Shown in pieces: positions 56,370 through 64,000 of a stretch of 64,000 nucleotides of DNA. The notes beneath the pieces are model-generated. The model was not told where the DNA came from, made no database searches, and saw only the letters and a program-made list of their open reading frames with translations. The DNA comes from Aliarcobacter cibarius (GTDB taxonomy: Bacteria; Campylobacterota; Campylobacteria; Campylobacterales; Arcobacteraceae), in contig NZ_CP054051.1 of the NCBI RefSeq assembly GCF_013372265.1, forward strand, positions 1,686,587 through 1,750,586. The letters run 5' to 3'. Positions within the stretch are counted from its first letter, which is position 1, and each line of letters opens with the position of its first letter. Made by a program: the position numbers and the translations under genes.

Positions 56370-57001
56370 CTTAAACTAAATACCTTTTTGTTTTCTATAT
56401 GTATTGAACCATCATCGTTTAATATTGCATTTTCTAGCGATATTTTTTGACCATCTACTGTTGTTTTGTAGTTTCTGCTTTTTTGAAATTCTATCTTAAA
56501 TAGACTAAAAATCTGCTTCCATGAGATAATTTTTTCGACTTCTTTAAAATACTCAAACAATATAAAATCTTGGTCAATTTTTATATCTAAAACCCCGTAA
56601 TTTTCGGATACTTCTACTAAGTTTATCCCTATTCCACAATAAAGTAAATCTTTAGATAAAGTAGTAATAGTCCCACCAATTTTTACATTCCCAATATAAA
56701 AATCATTCGGCCATTTTATCCAAACATTTGAACCATTTTTTTGTAAAATATTTTTTAAAATATAGGTAAAATATATTGAAGCACTTTGAATCGGTAAATC
56801 TTTTGGAAGTAAATCTTTACTTAGAACAAAAGAGAAAAAGAGGTTTCCTTTATTACCTATCCAAGAGTTACCCCTACTTCCAATTCCAGCTTTTTGTAAA
56901 TCAGTAACAACACATATAGGAGTTTTATATCCAAACTCTAAAATATAATTTTTTAAAAAAATCTGTGTTGAATCAACTTCATTTAATCTTATTATTTCCA
57001 T
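56366..57001 (-). CDS. birA: Biotin-[acetyl-CoA carboxylase] ligase
   Basis: Attaches biotin to the carrier domain of biotin carboxylases. AGIGSRGNSWIG is the biotinyl-AMP loop (GRGxxG type), FFSFVLS and WIKWPNDFYI the biotin-binding core with the lysine of KWPND. 211 aa, without the N-terminal DNA-binding domain of E. coli BirA, so it cannot be a repressor. Start could be 57001 or 57016; a minus-strand TATAAT lies exactly seven bases before 57001. Confidence 0.92.
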   Translation of the reverse strand: MEIIRLNEVDSTQIFLKNYILEFGYKTPICVVTDLQKAGIGSRGNSWIGNKGNLFFSFVLSKDLLPKDLPIQSASIYFTYILKNILQKNGSNVWIKWPNDFYIGNVKIGGTITTLSKDLLYCGIGINLVEVSENYGVLDIKIDQDFILFEYFKEVEKIISWKQIFSLFKIEFQKSRNYKTTVDGQKISLENAILNDDGSIHIENKKVFSLR

Positions 57002-57007
57002 GCACCG

Positions 57008-57013
57008 ATTATA
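57008..57013 (-). promoter_or_regulatory. -10 element at birA, compatible with a leaderless transcript
   Basis: TATAAT on minus whose expected start position falls on the A of the ATG at 57001. No ribosome site is visible before that ATG. Confidence 0.35.
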
Positions 57014-57041
57014 CATAATAAAAATAGAAGATAATATTAAT

Positions 57042-57047
57042 TATAAT
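57042..57047 (+). promoter_or_regulatory. -10 element for the AEC transporter gene
   Basis: TATAAT on plus, 26 bases before the ATG at 57074, followed by TAAGGAA as ribosome site. Confidence 0.45.
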
Positions 57048-57073
57048 CGAGATTCTATTAATTAAGGAATGAA

Positions 57074-57967
57074 ATGCTTGATCCAATTTTACCAATAGCA
57101 ATTTACCTAATATTAGGATACTTATATAAAATATTATTTCAAGATAATTCAAAACAACTGGTTGATTTTGTGATTTATTTTTCTCTACCAGCTATTGTAT
57201 TTTCAAAAATTTATCCGTTAACATTAGATTCAAGAGTTGTTGGTCTAATTTTTATGTTTATTGGAGTAATTTTATTTAATCTTTTTTTATCCTATATAAT
57301 AGGTAAACTTTTAAGATTAAATAAACTTTATCTTGCAACTTTTATGATTATGGCAACTTTTGGAAATACTTCGTTTATTGGTTTTTCTTATATTGATGCT
57401 TTTTATGGCCAAGATTTCATAGTTTATGGTTTGATATATGATATTTTTGGTTCATTTTTATTATTAGTTTCTGTTGGTATGTTTATAATAACTTGGGGAA
57501 GTGGTAAAAAAAATAGTATGGTTGGTATTTCAAAATCAATATTTTTATTTCCACCAATGATTATGTTTTTCTTAACAATAGTTGCAAAAAATTTTGAAAT
57601 ACCAGAATTCCTAATTTTCACAAGTCAAAATTTGGGTTCAACTTTAGTACCAATTGCTATGATTGCGATAGGGATGAAGTTAGAATTAAAACATATATTT
57701 TCAAGAATTCATATAGTTTCTATTGCTGTTGTTTTAAAAATGTTTATTGTTCCAATAATCGTTCTTTTTACATTTAAATATATTTATGGAATAGATCAAA
57801 CTTGGGTTAAAGTTACAATTATTGAAGTAGCAATGCCACCAATGACAATGGCAGCTGTCTTAGCTATAAAAGGTGGTTTAGATGAAAAAATTGCTATAAA
57901 TTCTTTAGTTTTAGGAGTAATTGCAAGCTTATTTACAATTACTCTCTTCGTTCAATATTTAGCTTAA
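57074..57967 (+). CDS. AEC-family transporter (auxin efflux carrier type)
   Basis: About ten hydrophobic helices in 297 aa, in two halves of five. VDFVIYFSLPAIVFSKI, FGNTSFIGFSYIDAFYG and PPMTMAAVLAIKGGLDEKIA match the mem_trans family, including the conserved asparagine of GNTSF. Members carry malonate, malate or other organic acids. The substrate is unknown. It is on the opposite strand to its neighbours, between fmt and birA, a site that has no such gene in the C. jejuni order I recall. Confidence 0.85.
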   Translation: MLDPILPIAIYLILGYLYKILFQDNSKQLVDFVIYFSLPAIVFSKIYPLTLDSRVVGLIFMFIGVILFNLFLSYIIGKLLRLNKLYLATFMIMATFGNTSFIGFSYIDAFYGQDFIVYGLIYDIFGSFLLLVSVGMFIITWGSGKKNSMVGISKSIFLFPPMIMFFLTIVAKNFEIPEFLIFTSQNLGSTLVPIAMIAIGMKLELKHIFSRIHIVSIAVVLKMFIVPIIVLFTFKYIYGIDQTWVKVTIIEVAMPPMTMAAVLAIKGGLDEKIAINSLVLGVIASLFTITLFVQYLA

Positions 57968-57983
57968 AATTCTTTAAGCTAAA
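57958..57983. terminator. Bidirectional hairpin, AEC gene / fmt
   Basis: Perfect 11-base arms (TTTAGCTTAAA and complement), loop ATTC. It contains both the AEC stop codon and the fmt stop codon. Confidence 0.7.
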
Positions 57984-58894
57984 ATGTTACCTACTTCTAA
58001 CCTTTGTCCTCTTAAATAGTCAACTGCACTTATTGCATTTTTTGAAGGGGCTTGTATAGTTTTTATTTTCAAGCTACCTTTTTGACAACCGACAATAATA
58101 TAATCTTTTTCAATTGCCAAAATTTGACCTGATTTATTTTCTGAAATATTTTCTAAAAGTTCAATGTCTTTTATTTTCAATTCTGATTCTAAAAATATAC
58201 CAGGCCAAAATGAGTAAGCCTTATATTTTAAAAATAGTTTTTTTGCACTTTTAAAATCTATTTTACCATCTTCTTTTTTTATTTTTTTACAAAAACTGGC
58301 TACACTATTATTTTGTTTTAATGGTTTAATATTCTCAAAATTATCTAAAGTTATAATTGTGAGTTTAGCTGCAATATCAGATAATTTAGAAAAAGCACTA
58401 TCAACTAGTAAATCTTTCTCATTTTTTAAATATGAAAATCCTAATATATCTCCACAATCTAGTCCTTCTTCCATAAACATAGAAGTAACTCCTAAATAAT
58501 TATCATCATTTAAAAGTCCTTCTTGAATAGGACTTGCGCCTCTATAATTTGGTAAAATTGAAGCATGAAGATTTATACAAGGTGCAATACTTAGTATCTC
58601 TTTTGGTAGAATTTGTCCATATGCTGCAACAATTATAAAATCTGGTTCCAACTCTTTTACTGTAATATAAGCCACAAGATTATCTTTTAACTTTTTTGGT
58701 TGAAAAATAGGAATATCTATTTTATTATCAATACAATATTGCTTTATATGAGGAGGAGTTAAAATCTGTTTTCTTCCAACAGGTTTATCTTCTTGAGTAA
58801 AAATTCCTACAACTTCATACGAGCTAGCTAATAACTCTTTAAAAATTTCTGTAGCATAAGATGGTGTTCCCATAAATAATACTTTTTTACTCAA
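57974..58894 (-). CDS. fmt: Methionyl-tRNA formyltransferase
   Basis: Formylates initiator Met-tRNA. Formyl-transfer signature CINLHASILPNYRGASPIQEGLL and the aspartate of GLDCGDILG; C-terminal OB-like domain from about 205. 306 aa. It follows proB by nine bases. Confidence 0.97.
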   Translation of the reverse strand: MSKKVLFMGTPSYATEIFKELLASSYEVVGIFTQEDKPVGRKQILTPPHIKQYCIDNKIDIPIFQPKKLKDNLVAYITVKELEPDFIIVAAYGQILPKEILSIAPCINLHASILPNYRGASPIQEGLLNDDNYLGVTSMFMEEGLDCGDILGFSYLKNEKDLLVDSAFSKLSDIAAKLTIITLDNFENIKPLKQNNSVASFCKKIKKEDGKIDFKSAKKLFLKYKAYSFWPGIFLESELKIKDIELLENISENKSGQILAIEKDYIIVGCQKGSLKIKTIQAPSKNAISAVDYLRGQRLEVGNILA

Positions 58895-58903
58895 AACTTC
58901 TCC

Positions 58904-59665
58904 TTATTTCTTAAAAATCGTTCCACTAATATGAATATTATCTACTAAAAATTCATAAGCATTTTTTAAATCAAAACCACTTGTTAAATACATTGGGATA
59001 TTTTTTTGCATTAAAAAATCTGCTGCTTTTAATTTTGTAACAATTCCACCAGTTGCAAATTTTGAATTTGCTGTTGGTTTTTTGTTTAGTTCTTCTTCTG
59101 AAATTTCATTTACTACTTTCAATATTTTAGCATCATTAAACTCTCTTGGATTTTTATTATAGTATCCATCAATATCTGTTAATATTGAAAGCATATCTGC
59201 TTTAAAATAATGTGTTACATATGCTGCTAATTGGTCATTATCACCTATTAACTCCTCTGTTGAAATTACATCATTTTCATTTATAATAGGAAGAACTTTA
59301 TTTTTTAGTAATATTTCCATAACATTTTTTGCATTTTTTGATCTTTTTCTTGAATCAAAATCATCAGCAATAAATAACATTTGAGCAACAGTTATTCCAA
59401 ACTCTTCAAACATCTCTTGATAAGTTTTCATAAGCTTTGGTTGACCAATTGCAGCTAAAGTTTGTTTATTTGCTAAAACTGATTTATCTAACTTCAAAGA
59501 TGTATATCCAGCACCAACAGCACCTGAACTAACCAAAATTACATCAATATTTTTTTCATTTTTTAGTGTAGCAATCAGCTTAACTAAATTTTGCATTCTT
59601 TCATATGCTAATTCTCCATCTTGAGTTAAAACAGCAGTACCTACTTTAATAACCAATCTTTTCAT
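58904..59665 (-). CDS. proB: Glutamate 5-kinase without PUA domain
   Basis: First step of proline synthesis. Amino-acid kinase fold: KVGTAVLT, SSGAVGAGY, NENDVIS, DIDGYYNKNPRE, and TGGIVTKLKAADFLM. At 253 aa it ends after the kinase domain; E. coli ProB (367 aa) has a PUA domain as well. The short form is usual in this phylum. Two bases after obgE. Confidence 0.96.
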   Translation of the reverse strand: MKRLVIKVGTAVLTQDGELAYERMQNLVKLIATLKNEKNIDVILVSSGAVGAGYTSLKLDKSVLANKQTLAAIGQPKLMKTYQEMFEEFGITVAQMLFIADDFDSRKRSKNAKNVMEILLKNKVLPIINENDVISTEELIGDNDQLAAYVTHYFKADMLSILTDIDGYYNKNPREFNDAKILKVVNEISEEELNKKPTANSKFATGGIVTKLKAADFLMQKNIPMYLTSGFDLKNAYEFLVDNIHISGTIFKK

Positions 59666-59667
59666 AT

Positions 59668-60753
59668 CTATTTTCCTAACATAGTATAAAGAGCATATTT
59701 AAGTGGTGTTATATTTGTTTTATTCAATGATGATATAGGTAATACAAAATATGGTTTACTACTATCTTTTTTTGAGAAAATTAAATCTTGAATAAAATAT
59801 GGTAAATTTTCATCTATTTTATACTCATTCGATTTAGAAGACTCAAGATTTAAAGCTTTTAAAAATTCTTCTATATCTTTTTGTAAATCTTCTCCATAGT
59901 AAGCATCAATCTTTGTTAAAACTATTGCATAATCTCTTTTTGATAATTCTAATGAAAACTTTTCTAATTCTTCTTTTAAAACATTATATTGATCAATCAT
60001 AGTTCTATGGTTTGCAACATCAATAGTAAATAACAGAGTTTTTGTTCTTTCTATATGTTTTAAAAATTCAAGACCTAGTCCTCTTCCATCACTTGCACCA
60101 TCAATAATTCCAGGAATATCTGCCATAACAAAAGAGTTATATTCTCCAACATTAACAACCCCTAGTTTTGGAGTAAGTGTTGTAAATTCATAATTAGCAA
60201 TTTCTGGAGTTGCATTTGATGTAACTGAAATTAAAGTAGATTTACCTACATTTGGATATCCAACTAAACCAACATCTGCTATTAATTTTAATTCTAATCT
60301 AATATTTTTTGTAACACCTGGTAATCCTGGTTGGAAATAAGTAGGTCTTTGATTCCTAGAATTTTTAAAATGAACATTACCAAGTCCACCTTTTCCACCT
60401 TCAAGGAACAAAAATCTTTCACCGTCTTCTAAAAGATCATATAAAATTTCATTTGTATCATCATCTATAATTTGTGTTCCTGGAGGAACTATTAAAACTA
60501 GATGTTCACCAGATTTTCCAGTTTTTTGTCTACCCATTCCTGGTTGACCTTTATCAGCTTTAAATAATCTTTTACCTTTGTAAAAAGATAATGTATCTGT
60601 ATTACTGTCAACTAAAAAATAAACATCTCCACCTTTTCCACCATCTCCACCATCAGGACCACCCTGAACAACAAATTTTTCTCTTCTAAAAGATGCACAT
60701 CCTTGTCCACCTTTTCCAGAGCTTACACTAAATCTTGCACTATCAATAAACAT
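59668..60753 (-). CDS. obgE: GTPase ObgE/CgtA
   Basis: Ribosome-associated GTPase for 50S assembly and growth control. Glycine-rich Obg fold at 1-158, P-loop GYPNVGKS at 165-172, switch [16 protein letters not shown], and LTKID as the NKxD-type base motif (here TKID). 361 aa. First of obgE-proB-fmt; a strong terminator separates it from rpmA. Confidence 0.97.
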   Translation of the reverse strand: MFIDSARFSVSSGKGGQGCASFRREKFVVQGGPDGGDGGKGGDVYFLVDSNTDTLSFYKGKRLFKADKGQPGMGRQKTGKSGEHLVLIVPPGTQIIDDDTNEILYDLLEDGERFLFLEGGKGGLGNVHFKNSRNQRPTYFQPGLPGVTKNIRLELKLIADVGLVGYPNVGKSTLISVTSNATPEIANYEFTTLTPKLGVVNVGEYNSFVMADIPGIIDGASDGRGLGLEFLKHIERTKTLLFTIDVANHRTMIDQYNVLKEELEKFSLELSKRDYAIVLTKIDAYYGEDLQKDIEEFLKALNLESSKSNEYKIDENLPYFIQDLIFSKKDSSKPYFVLPISSLNKTNITPLKYALYTMLGK

Positions 60754-60824
60754 AATTTTTCCTATACAATAGATATTTAAAAATCAAAACTTTTTAACTT
60801 TAAAATATGTACTTAAAATAAAAA

Positions 60825-60852
60825 AAGGGTGATGCAAAAAGCATACACCCTT
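60825..60852 (-). terminator. Terminator after rplU-rpmA
   Basis: Stem AAGGGTG/CACCCTT continued by ATGC/GCAT with one bulged base and a 5-base loop; on minus the hairpin ends in a run of T. A classical intrinsic terminator for the ribosomal-protein pair. Confidence 0.9.
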
Positions 60853-60878
60853 CAAAAAAAATAAATTAAATCTCTAAC

Positions 60879-61136
60879 TTACGAAGCTGCGTAAACAGAA
60901 ACTTTTTTTCTATTTTTGTCTTTAATTTCAAATTTAACAACACCGTCAATTAAAGAGTAGATTGTATGATCTTTACCCATACCAACATTATTTCCTAAGT
61001 GAACTTTTGTTCCTCTTTGTCTAATAATGATATTTCCAGCAGTTACAACTTCACCACCATATTTTTTTACACCAAGTCTTCTACCAGCTGAATCTCTATT
61101 ATTCTGAGTACTACCCTGACCTTTTTTGTGAGCCAT
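60879..61136 (-). CDS. rpmA: 50S ribosomal protein L27
   Basis: Ribosomal protein near the peptidyl-transferase centre. [29 protein letters not shown] is the usual N-terminus, with no cleavable leader before the AHKKG. 85 aa. Follows rplU by 29 bases. Confidence 0.99.
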   Translation of the reverse strand: MAHKKGQGSTQNNRDSAGRRLGVKKYGGEVVTAGNIIIRQRGTKVHLGNNVGMGKDHTIYSLIDGVVKFEIKDKNRKKVSVYAAS

Positions 61137-61165
61137 TTTATTTCTCCTTAAATTTGATTTTTTGC

Positions 61166-61483
61166 TTAAGCAGCAATTTTTGTAATTCTAACTTTAGTGA
61201 AGCTTTTTCTGAAACCTCTTTTTAATTTAGAATCTTTTCTTCTTCTTTTTTTGTAAATTACAACTTTTCTAGCTCTGTTTACACCTGTTCCATCTAAAAC
61301 AACAACTGCTTCAACTTTTGCATTTGCAACAGCAGCCCCAGTTTTTAATTCACCATTATTAACTGCTAGAACATCAGTAATTTCTAAAGTTTCTTTAGCA
61401 GCTTTACCAGTGTAATCAATATCTATAATATCACCTTCTGATACTTTATATTGTTTACCACCACATTTGATAATTGCGTACAT
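61166..61483 (-). CDS. rplU: 50S ribosomal protein L21
   Basis: Ribosomal protein binding 23S r[22 protein letters not shown] and HPYKKRRRK-like [19 protein letters not shown] are typical. I start at ATG 61483 (105 aa), with AGAGGA upstream; a frame open to 61543 adds 20 residues absent from L21. Confidence 0.98.
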   Translation of the reverse strand: MYAIIKCGGKQYKVSEGDIIDIDYTGKAAKETLEITDVLAVNNGELKTGAAVANAKVEAVVVLDGTGVNRARKVVIYKKRRRKDSKLKRGFRKSFTKVRITKIAA

Positions 61484-61590
61484 CTTTTCATCCTCTTCTT
61501 GTTTATAAGCATAACTAGGGTTAGTTTTTATACTAATTTGCATTTTTCGAACGGGAATAATATCTAAAATTTTATTAAACTTTCTTTAAG

Positions 61591-63225
61591 TCATAAATTA
61601 AAGTTTACAAGTTTTCCCTGCTTTAACTGAGATAAATTATCTTTTATTATTTTTATCTGCATAATTTTTTGATTAAAATTTAACTCTTTATTATACGTTA
61701 ATGAGATTAATTTATTAGAATAAAATTTATGCAAAAGAATAAGTAACTCTTTATTTAATCTTTCATCATTGTAACTTTCAAGTTTATCATTTAAAGCTAT
61801 TTGATTTAATTTTGTGTTATTTATGTCTGTTAAAAGAAGTAAAAATTCATCTTTATGATATTCAAACATTGATGCATCAACAATATCTAAAACCATATCT
61901 AATCTTTTTGGATTTTCTAAAATTGATTTTATAATACAAAGTTCAGCTATATCTATTTTAATACTACTTTTTTCATTTAGCCTTTGTTTTGTATTAACTG
62001 TTTGTATTAAATTTTCTCTAATATTTAGCTTTTGGGCAATATATCTTTTATATTCATCTTGATTTAATAAAGATAAACTTTTTAAATATTCATTTGCTTC
62101 ATTTAAAGCTTTTTGTTTTTGTATAGGTTCACTTATATCATATTTTGAAACTATATAATCTATTGTAAATGGTATAAAAGGTACTGGTTCAATAAACATA
62201 CTATGTAACTCTTCTAACCTTTTATCTTTTACCATATCAGCAGGATCAAGCCCATCTTTAAAAATAACAACTCCACCATCAAATTCACTTTGACTAAGCA
62301 TAACAGATGCTTTAAAAGCAGCATTAAGTCCTGCTTTATCACCATCATAAGCTAAAATTACTTTAGGTTCTCCTCGTCTTAAAAGTGGTAAATGTTCTTT
62401 TGTTAGTGCTGTTCCTAATGTTGCAACAGCTGTGTTAAATCTTGCTTGATGAAGCATAATAACATCTAAATACCCTTCACAAACTATTATTTGCTTAGTT
62501 TTATATATTTGTTCTTTCGCTAAATGGTATCCATAAAGAAGTTTTGATTTATTAAAAATAGGTGTTTGAGGAGAATTTATATATTTTGCATTGTGGTTAG
62601 TAGTTGTTCTTCCTCCAAAACCAACTAACTTACCTGTTATTGAATAAATAGGAAATATTATTCTATCTATAAATCTTGAATATAGACCATTTTCACCATT
62701 ATCTATTAATCCAAATTCAATTGCATCATTTATATTGTAATGGTTTGACTTTATAAAATTAATAGTATCACTAGAACTACCTGCATACCCTATCTCAAAT
62801 TTTTCAGCTGAAAAATCTGAAATTCCTCTATTTTTTATATATTCTTTCATAGAATTATTAGAAACAAAACTATTTTGAAAAAATTTTTTTACAGAATCTA
62901 AAACTCTTGTATCTCTTTTTTTCTCATTTGAACTATCATAATCTAAAGTAAAATTATACATACTTGCTAATTTTTCAATTGTCTCAGGATACGAAAGTTT
63001 TTCGTATTCCATTAGAAACTTAATACTGTCACCACCTGCACCACATCCAAAGCAATGATATATCTGCTTAGTTGGGCTTACAACAAATGATGGTGTTTCC
63101 TCTCCGTGAAAAGGACAACAAGCTTTAAAATTTGCTCCAGCTTTTTTTAAATCCAAAAATTGGGAAATAACATCTACAACATCTAAATAGTTTTTTAAAT
63201 TTTCAATTGATTCTTTTTTTATCAT
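61591..63225 (-). CDS. dnaG: DNA primase
   Basis: Makes RNA primers for replication. CHC2 zinc finger with ligands C37, H40, C58 and C61, then the RNA-polymerase domain with TOPRIM (VCEGYLDVIMLHQ; ILAYDGDKAG) about 250-340, and a C-terminal helicase-binding part. 544 aa. A minus-strand TATAAT sits seven bases before the ATG, with no ribosome site. Upstream of rplU by 107 bases; divergent from the TPR gene. Confidence 0.97.
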   Translation of the reverse strand: MIKKESIENLKNYLDVVDVISQFLDLKKAGANFKACCPFHGEETPSFVVSPTKQIYHCFGCGAGGDSIKFLMEYEKLSYPETIEKLASMYNFTLDYDSSNEKKRDTRVLDSVKKFFQNSFVSNNSMKEYIKNRGISDFSAEKFEIGYAGSSSDTINFIKSNHYNINDAIEFGLIDNGENGLYSRFIDRIIFPIYSITGKLVGFGGRTTTNHNAKYINSPQTPIFNKSKLLYGYHLAKEQIYKTKQIIVCEGYLDVIMLHQARFNTAVATLGTALTKEHLPLLRRGEPKVILAYDGDKAGLNAAFKASVMLSQSEFDGGVVIFKDGLDPADMVKDKRLEELHSMFIEPVPFIPFTIDYIVSKYDISEPIQKQKALNEANEYLKSLSLLNQDEYKRYIAQKLNIRENLIQTVNTKQRLNEKSSIKIDIAELCIIKSILENPKRLDMVLDIVDASMFEYHKDEFLLLLTDINNTKLNQIALNDKLESYNDERLNKELLILLHKFYSNKLISLTYNKELNFNQKIMQIKIIKDNLSQLKQGKLVNFNL

Positions 63226-63232
63226 GGTTTTA

Positions 63233-63238
63233 ATTATA
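63233..63238 (-). promoter_or_regulatory. -10 element at dnaG, compatible with a near-leaderless transcript
   Basis: TATAAT on minus, followed by seven bases and then the dnaG ATG. Start would be one base before the ATG. Confidence 0.35.
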
Positions 63239-63304
63239 CTATTTTATTATTTTATATGAACTTTTATGTTAGCATAATGTTTTATCAAATCAAAAAGGCT
63301 ATTC

Positions 63305-64000
63305 TTGGATAATTTGGTTTTAGAATATAGAGATCCTCTCTTAGGTGTTATCTTAGTTGTTGCACTCATTTTTTTTATATCATTTATTACTTATTCATAT
63401 GGTTTATATAAAGAAAGAACTGCAAGAAAAGATTACAGAAAATTATCTTTGAGATTTGAACTTGGTAAATTAAAAGAAAATGACTACGTAAATTTATATA
63501 AAACTTATAATCTTCCTTTTGATTCAATTTTACTTTTAGCTTCTACTTTTTTACATAAAGGAGATTACAATAAAGCTATTAATGTATATTTATCTCTTCT
63601 TGAAGTTGTTCAGGATAGAGTAAAAAAAGAAGAACTTTTAGAACTTCTTGGTAACACATATTTTAAAGGTGGCTTTTTACAAAGATCTAAAGATGTTTTT
63701 TTAAGAATATTAAAATTCTCACCTAGAAATAAAAGCGCTTTAAAAAGTTTAATGCTTGTTTGTGAAAAATTAAAAGATTACAAAAAAGCAAAAGAGATTA
63801 CAGAAGCTTTAGAAGAATTAAATGTTGATATAAAAGTAGATAGAGTATATTTTGAAACTCTTTTAATTTTAAATGACCCTATTTTATCATATGAAAAAAG
63901 AACCGAACTTTTATATGAAATATTTAAAGAAAACCAAATAATTCAAAGGCTTTTTGCAACTTTTTTAATTCAATTTAATAGAGAATTCTTCTTTAATAAT
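63305..64000 (+). CDS. Membrane-anchored TPR protein (3' end cut off by window)
   Basis: Open from TTG at 63305 to the window end (232 codons, no stop), with AAAAGG six bases before the start. One hydrophobic helix near residues 11-30 (PLLGVILVVALIFFISFI), then TPR-like repeats: ILLLASTFLHKGDYNKAINVYLSLLE, LLGNTYFKGGFLQRSKDVFLRIL, and SALKSLMLVCEKLKDYKKAKEI. The layout resembles LapB/YciM, which anchors a TPR domain to the inner membrane, but the repeat match is from pattern only. In C. jejuni I recall a TPR gene beside dnaG. Divergent from dnaG. Confidence 0.75.
   Translation, partial: MDNLVLEYRDPLLGVILVVALIFFISFITYSYGLYKERTARKDYRKLSLRFELGKLKENDYVNLYKTYNLPFDSILLLASTFLHKGDYNKAINVYLSLLEVVQDRVKKEELLELLGNTYFKGGFLQRSKDVFLRILKFSPRNKSALKSLMLVCEKLKDYKKAKEITEALEELNVDIKVDRVYFETLLILNDPILSYEKRTELLYEIFKENQIIQRLFATFLIQFNREFFFNN

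Overview
The window is strongly AT-rich, densely coded DNA from a member of the Campylobacterota, most like Arcobacter/Aliarcobacter. Three things point there. Gene order from fabD to rplU (fabD, mtnN, slyD, ybgF, pal, tolB/A/R/Q, an atp operon without a and c subunits, parB/A, birA, fmt, proB, obg, rpmA, rplU) matches the order I recall for Campylobacter jejuni, as does lon-bamD-proC-pseudopilin. ProB is short and lacks PUA. Siroheme synthesis is split between separate genes. No insertion sequence, prophage, CRISPR array, rRNA or tRNA was seen, and no gap between genes exceeds about 280 bases. The window opens inside nth (endonuclease III) and closes inside a TPR membrane protein.

Layout. 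1-9.9 kb: DNA repair (nth, uvrB), an LpxH-like phosphoesterase, greA, tcdA, cheV, argH, a diguanylate cyclase, a CBS protein and a NifU-like protein whose scaffold domain has lost its cysteines. 10-15.3 kb: sufB-C-D-S-E plus a DUF59 gene, divergent from the NifU-like gene, with a matched pair of operator-like palindromes at the two predicted start sites. 15.5-21.3 kb: a biotin carboxylase, a DMT exporter, and a taxis locus (a PAS protein with a soluble MCP, then a double-PAS MCP). 21.3-28.1 kb: cobA, rhomboid, lon and bamD on minus; proC and three overlapping pseudopilin genes on plus; rdgB. 28.2-36 kb: a YajR-like transporter, a LapG/LapD pair, an ElyC-like protein, a periplasmic metallo-hydrolase, a degenerate HD-GYP protein and a periplasmic rhodanese. 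36-43.5 kb: valS, a Met8-like siroheme gene, a PsiE-like membrane protein, a half-size asparaginase with aspA, mtnN and fabD. 43.5-57 kb: slyD, the Tol-Pal cluster, the F1Fo-ATPase operon, parB, parA and birA, all on minus. 57-64 kb: an AEC transporter on plus, then fmt, proB, obgE, rpmA, rplU and dnaG on minus, and the partial TPR gene on plus.

How the genes work together. Fe-S assembly is a SUF machine beside a modified NifU-like carrier. Surface attachment and c-di-GMP form a second theme: one diguanylate cyclase with an intact active site and I-site, a LapD-type receptor with degenerate GGDEF and EAL domains, its LapG protease, an HD-GYP protein without its metal-binding HD, and a BdlA-like sensor. 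CheV and two PAS/MCP modules serve redox or energy taxis. The rest is housekeeping. Many gene pairs share one symmetrical hairpin that contains a stop codon, a sign of compaction. I did not find a clearly new multi-gene system. The strongest unusual items are the cysteine-less NifU scaffold with its paired operators, the degenerate HD-GYP protein and the membrane-free split PAS/MCP pair.
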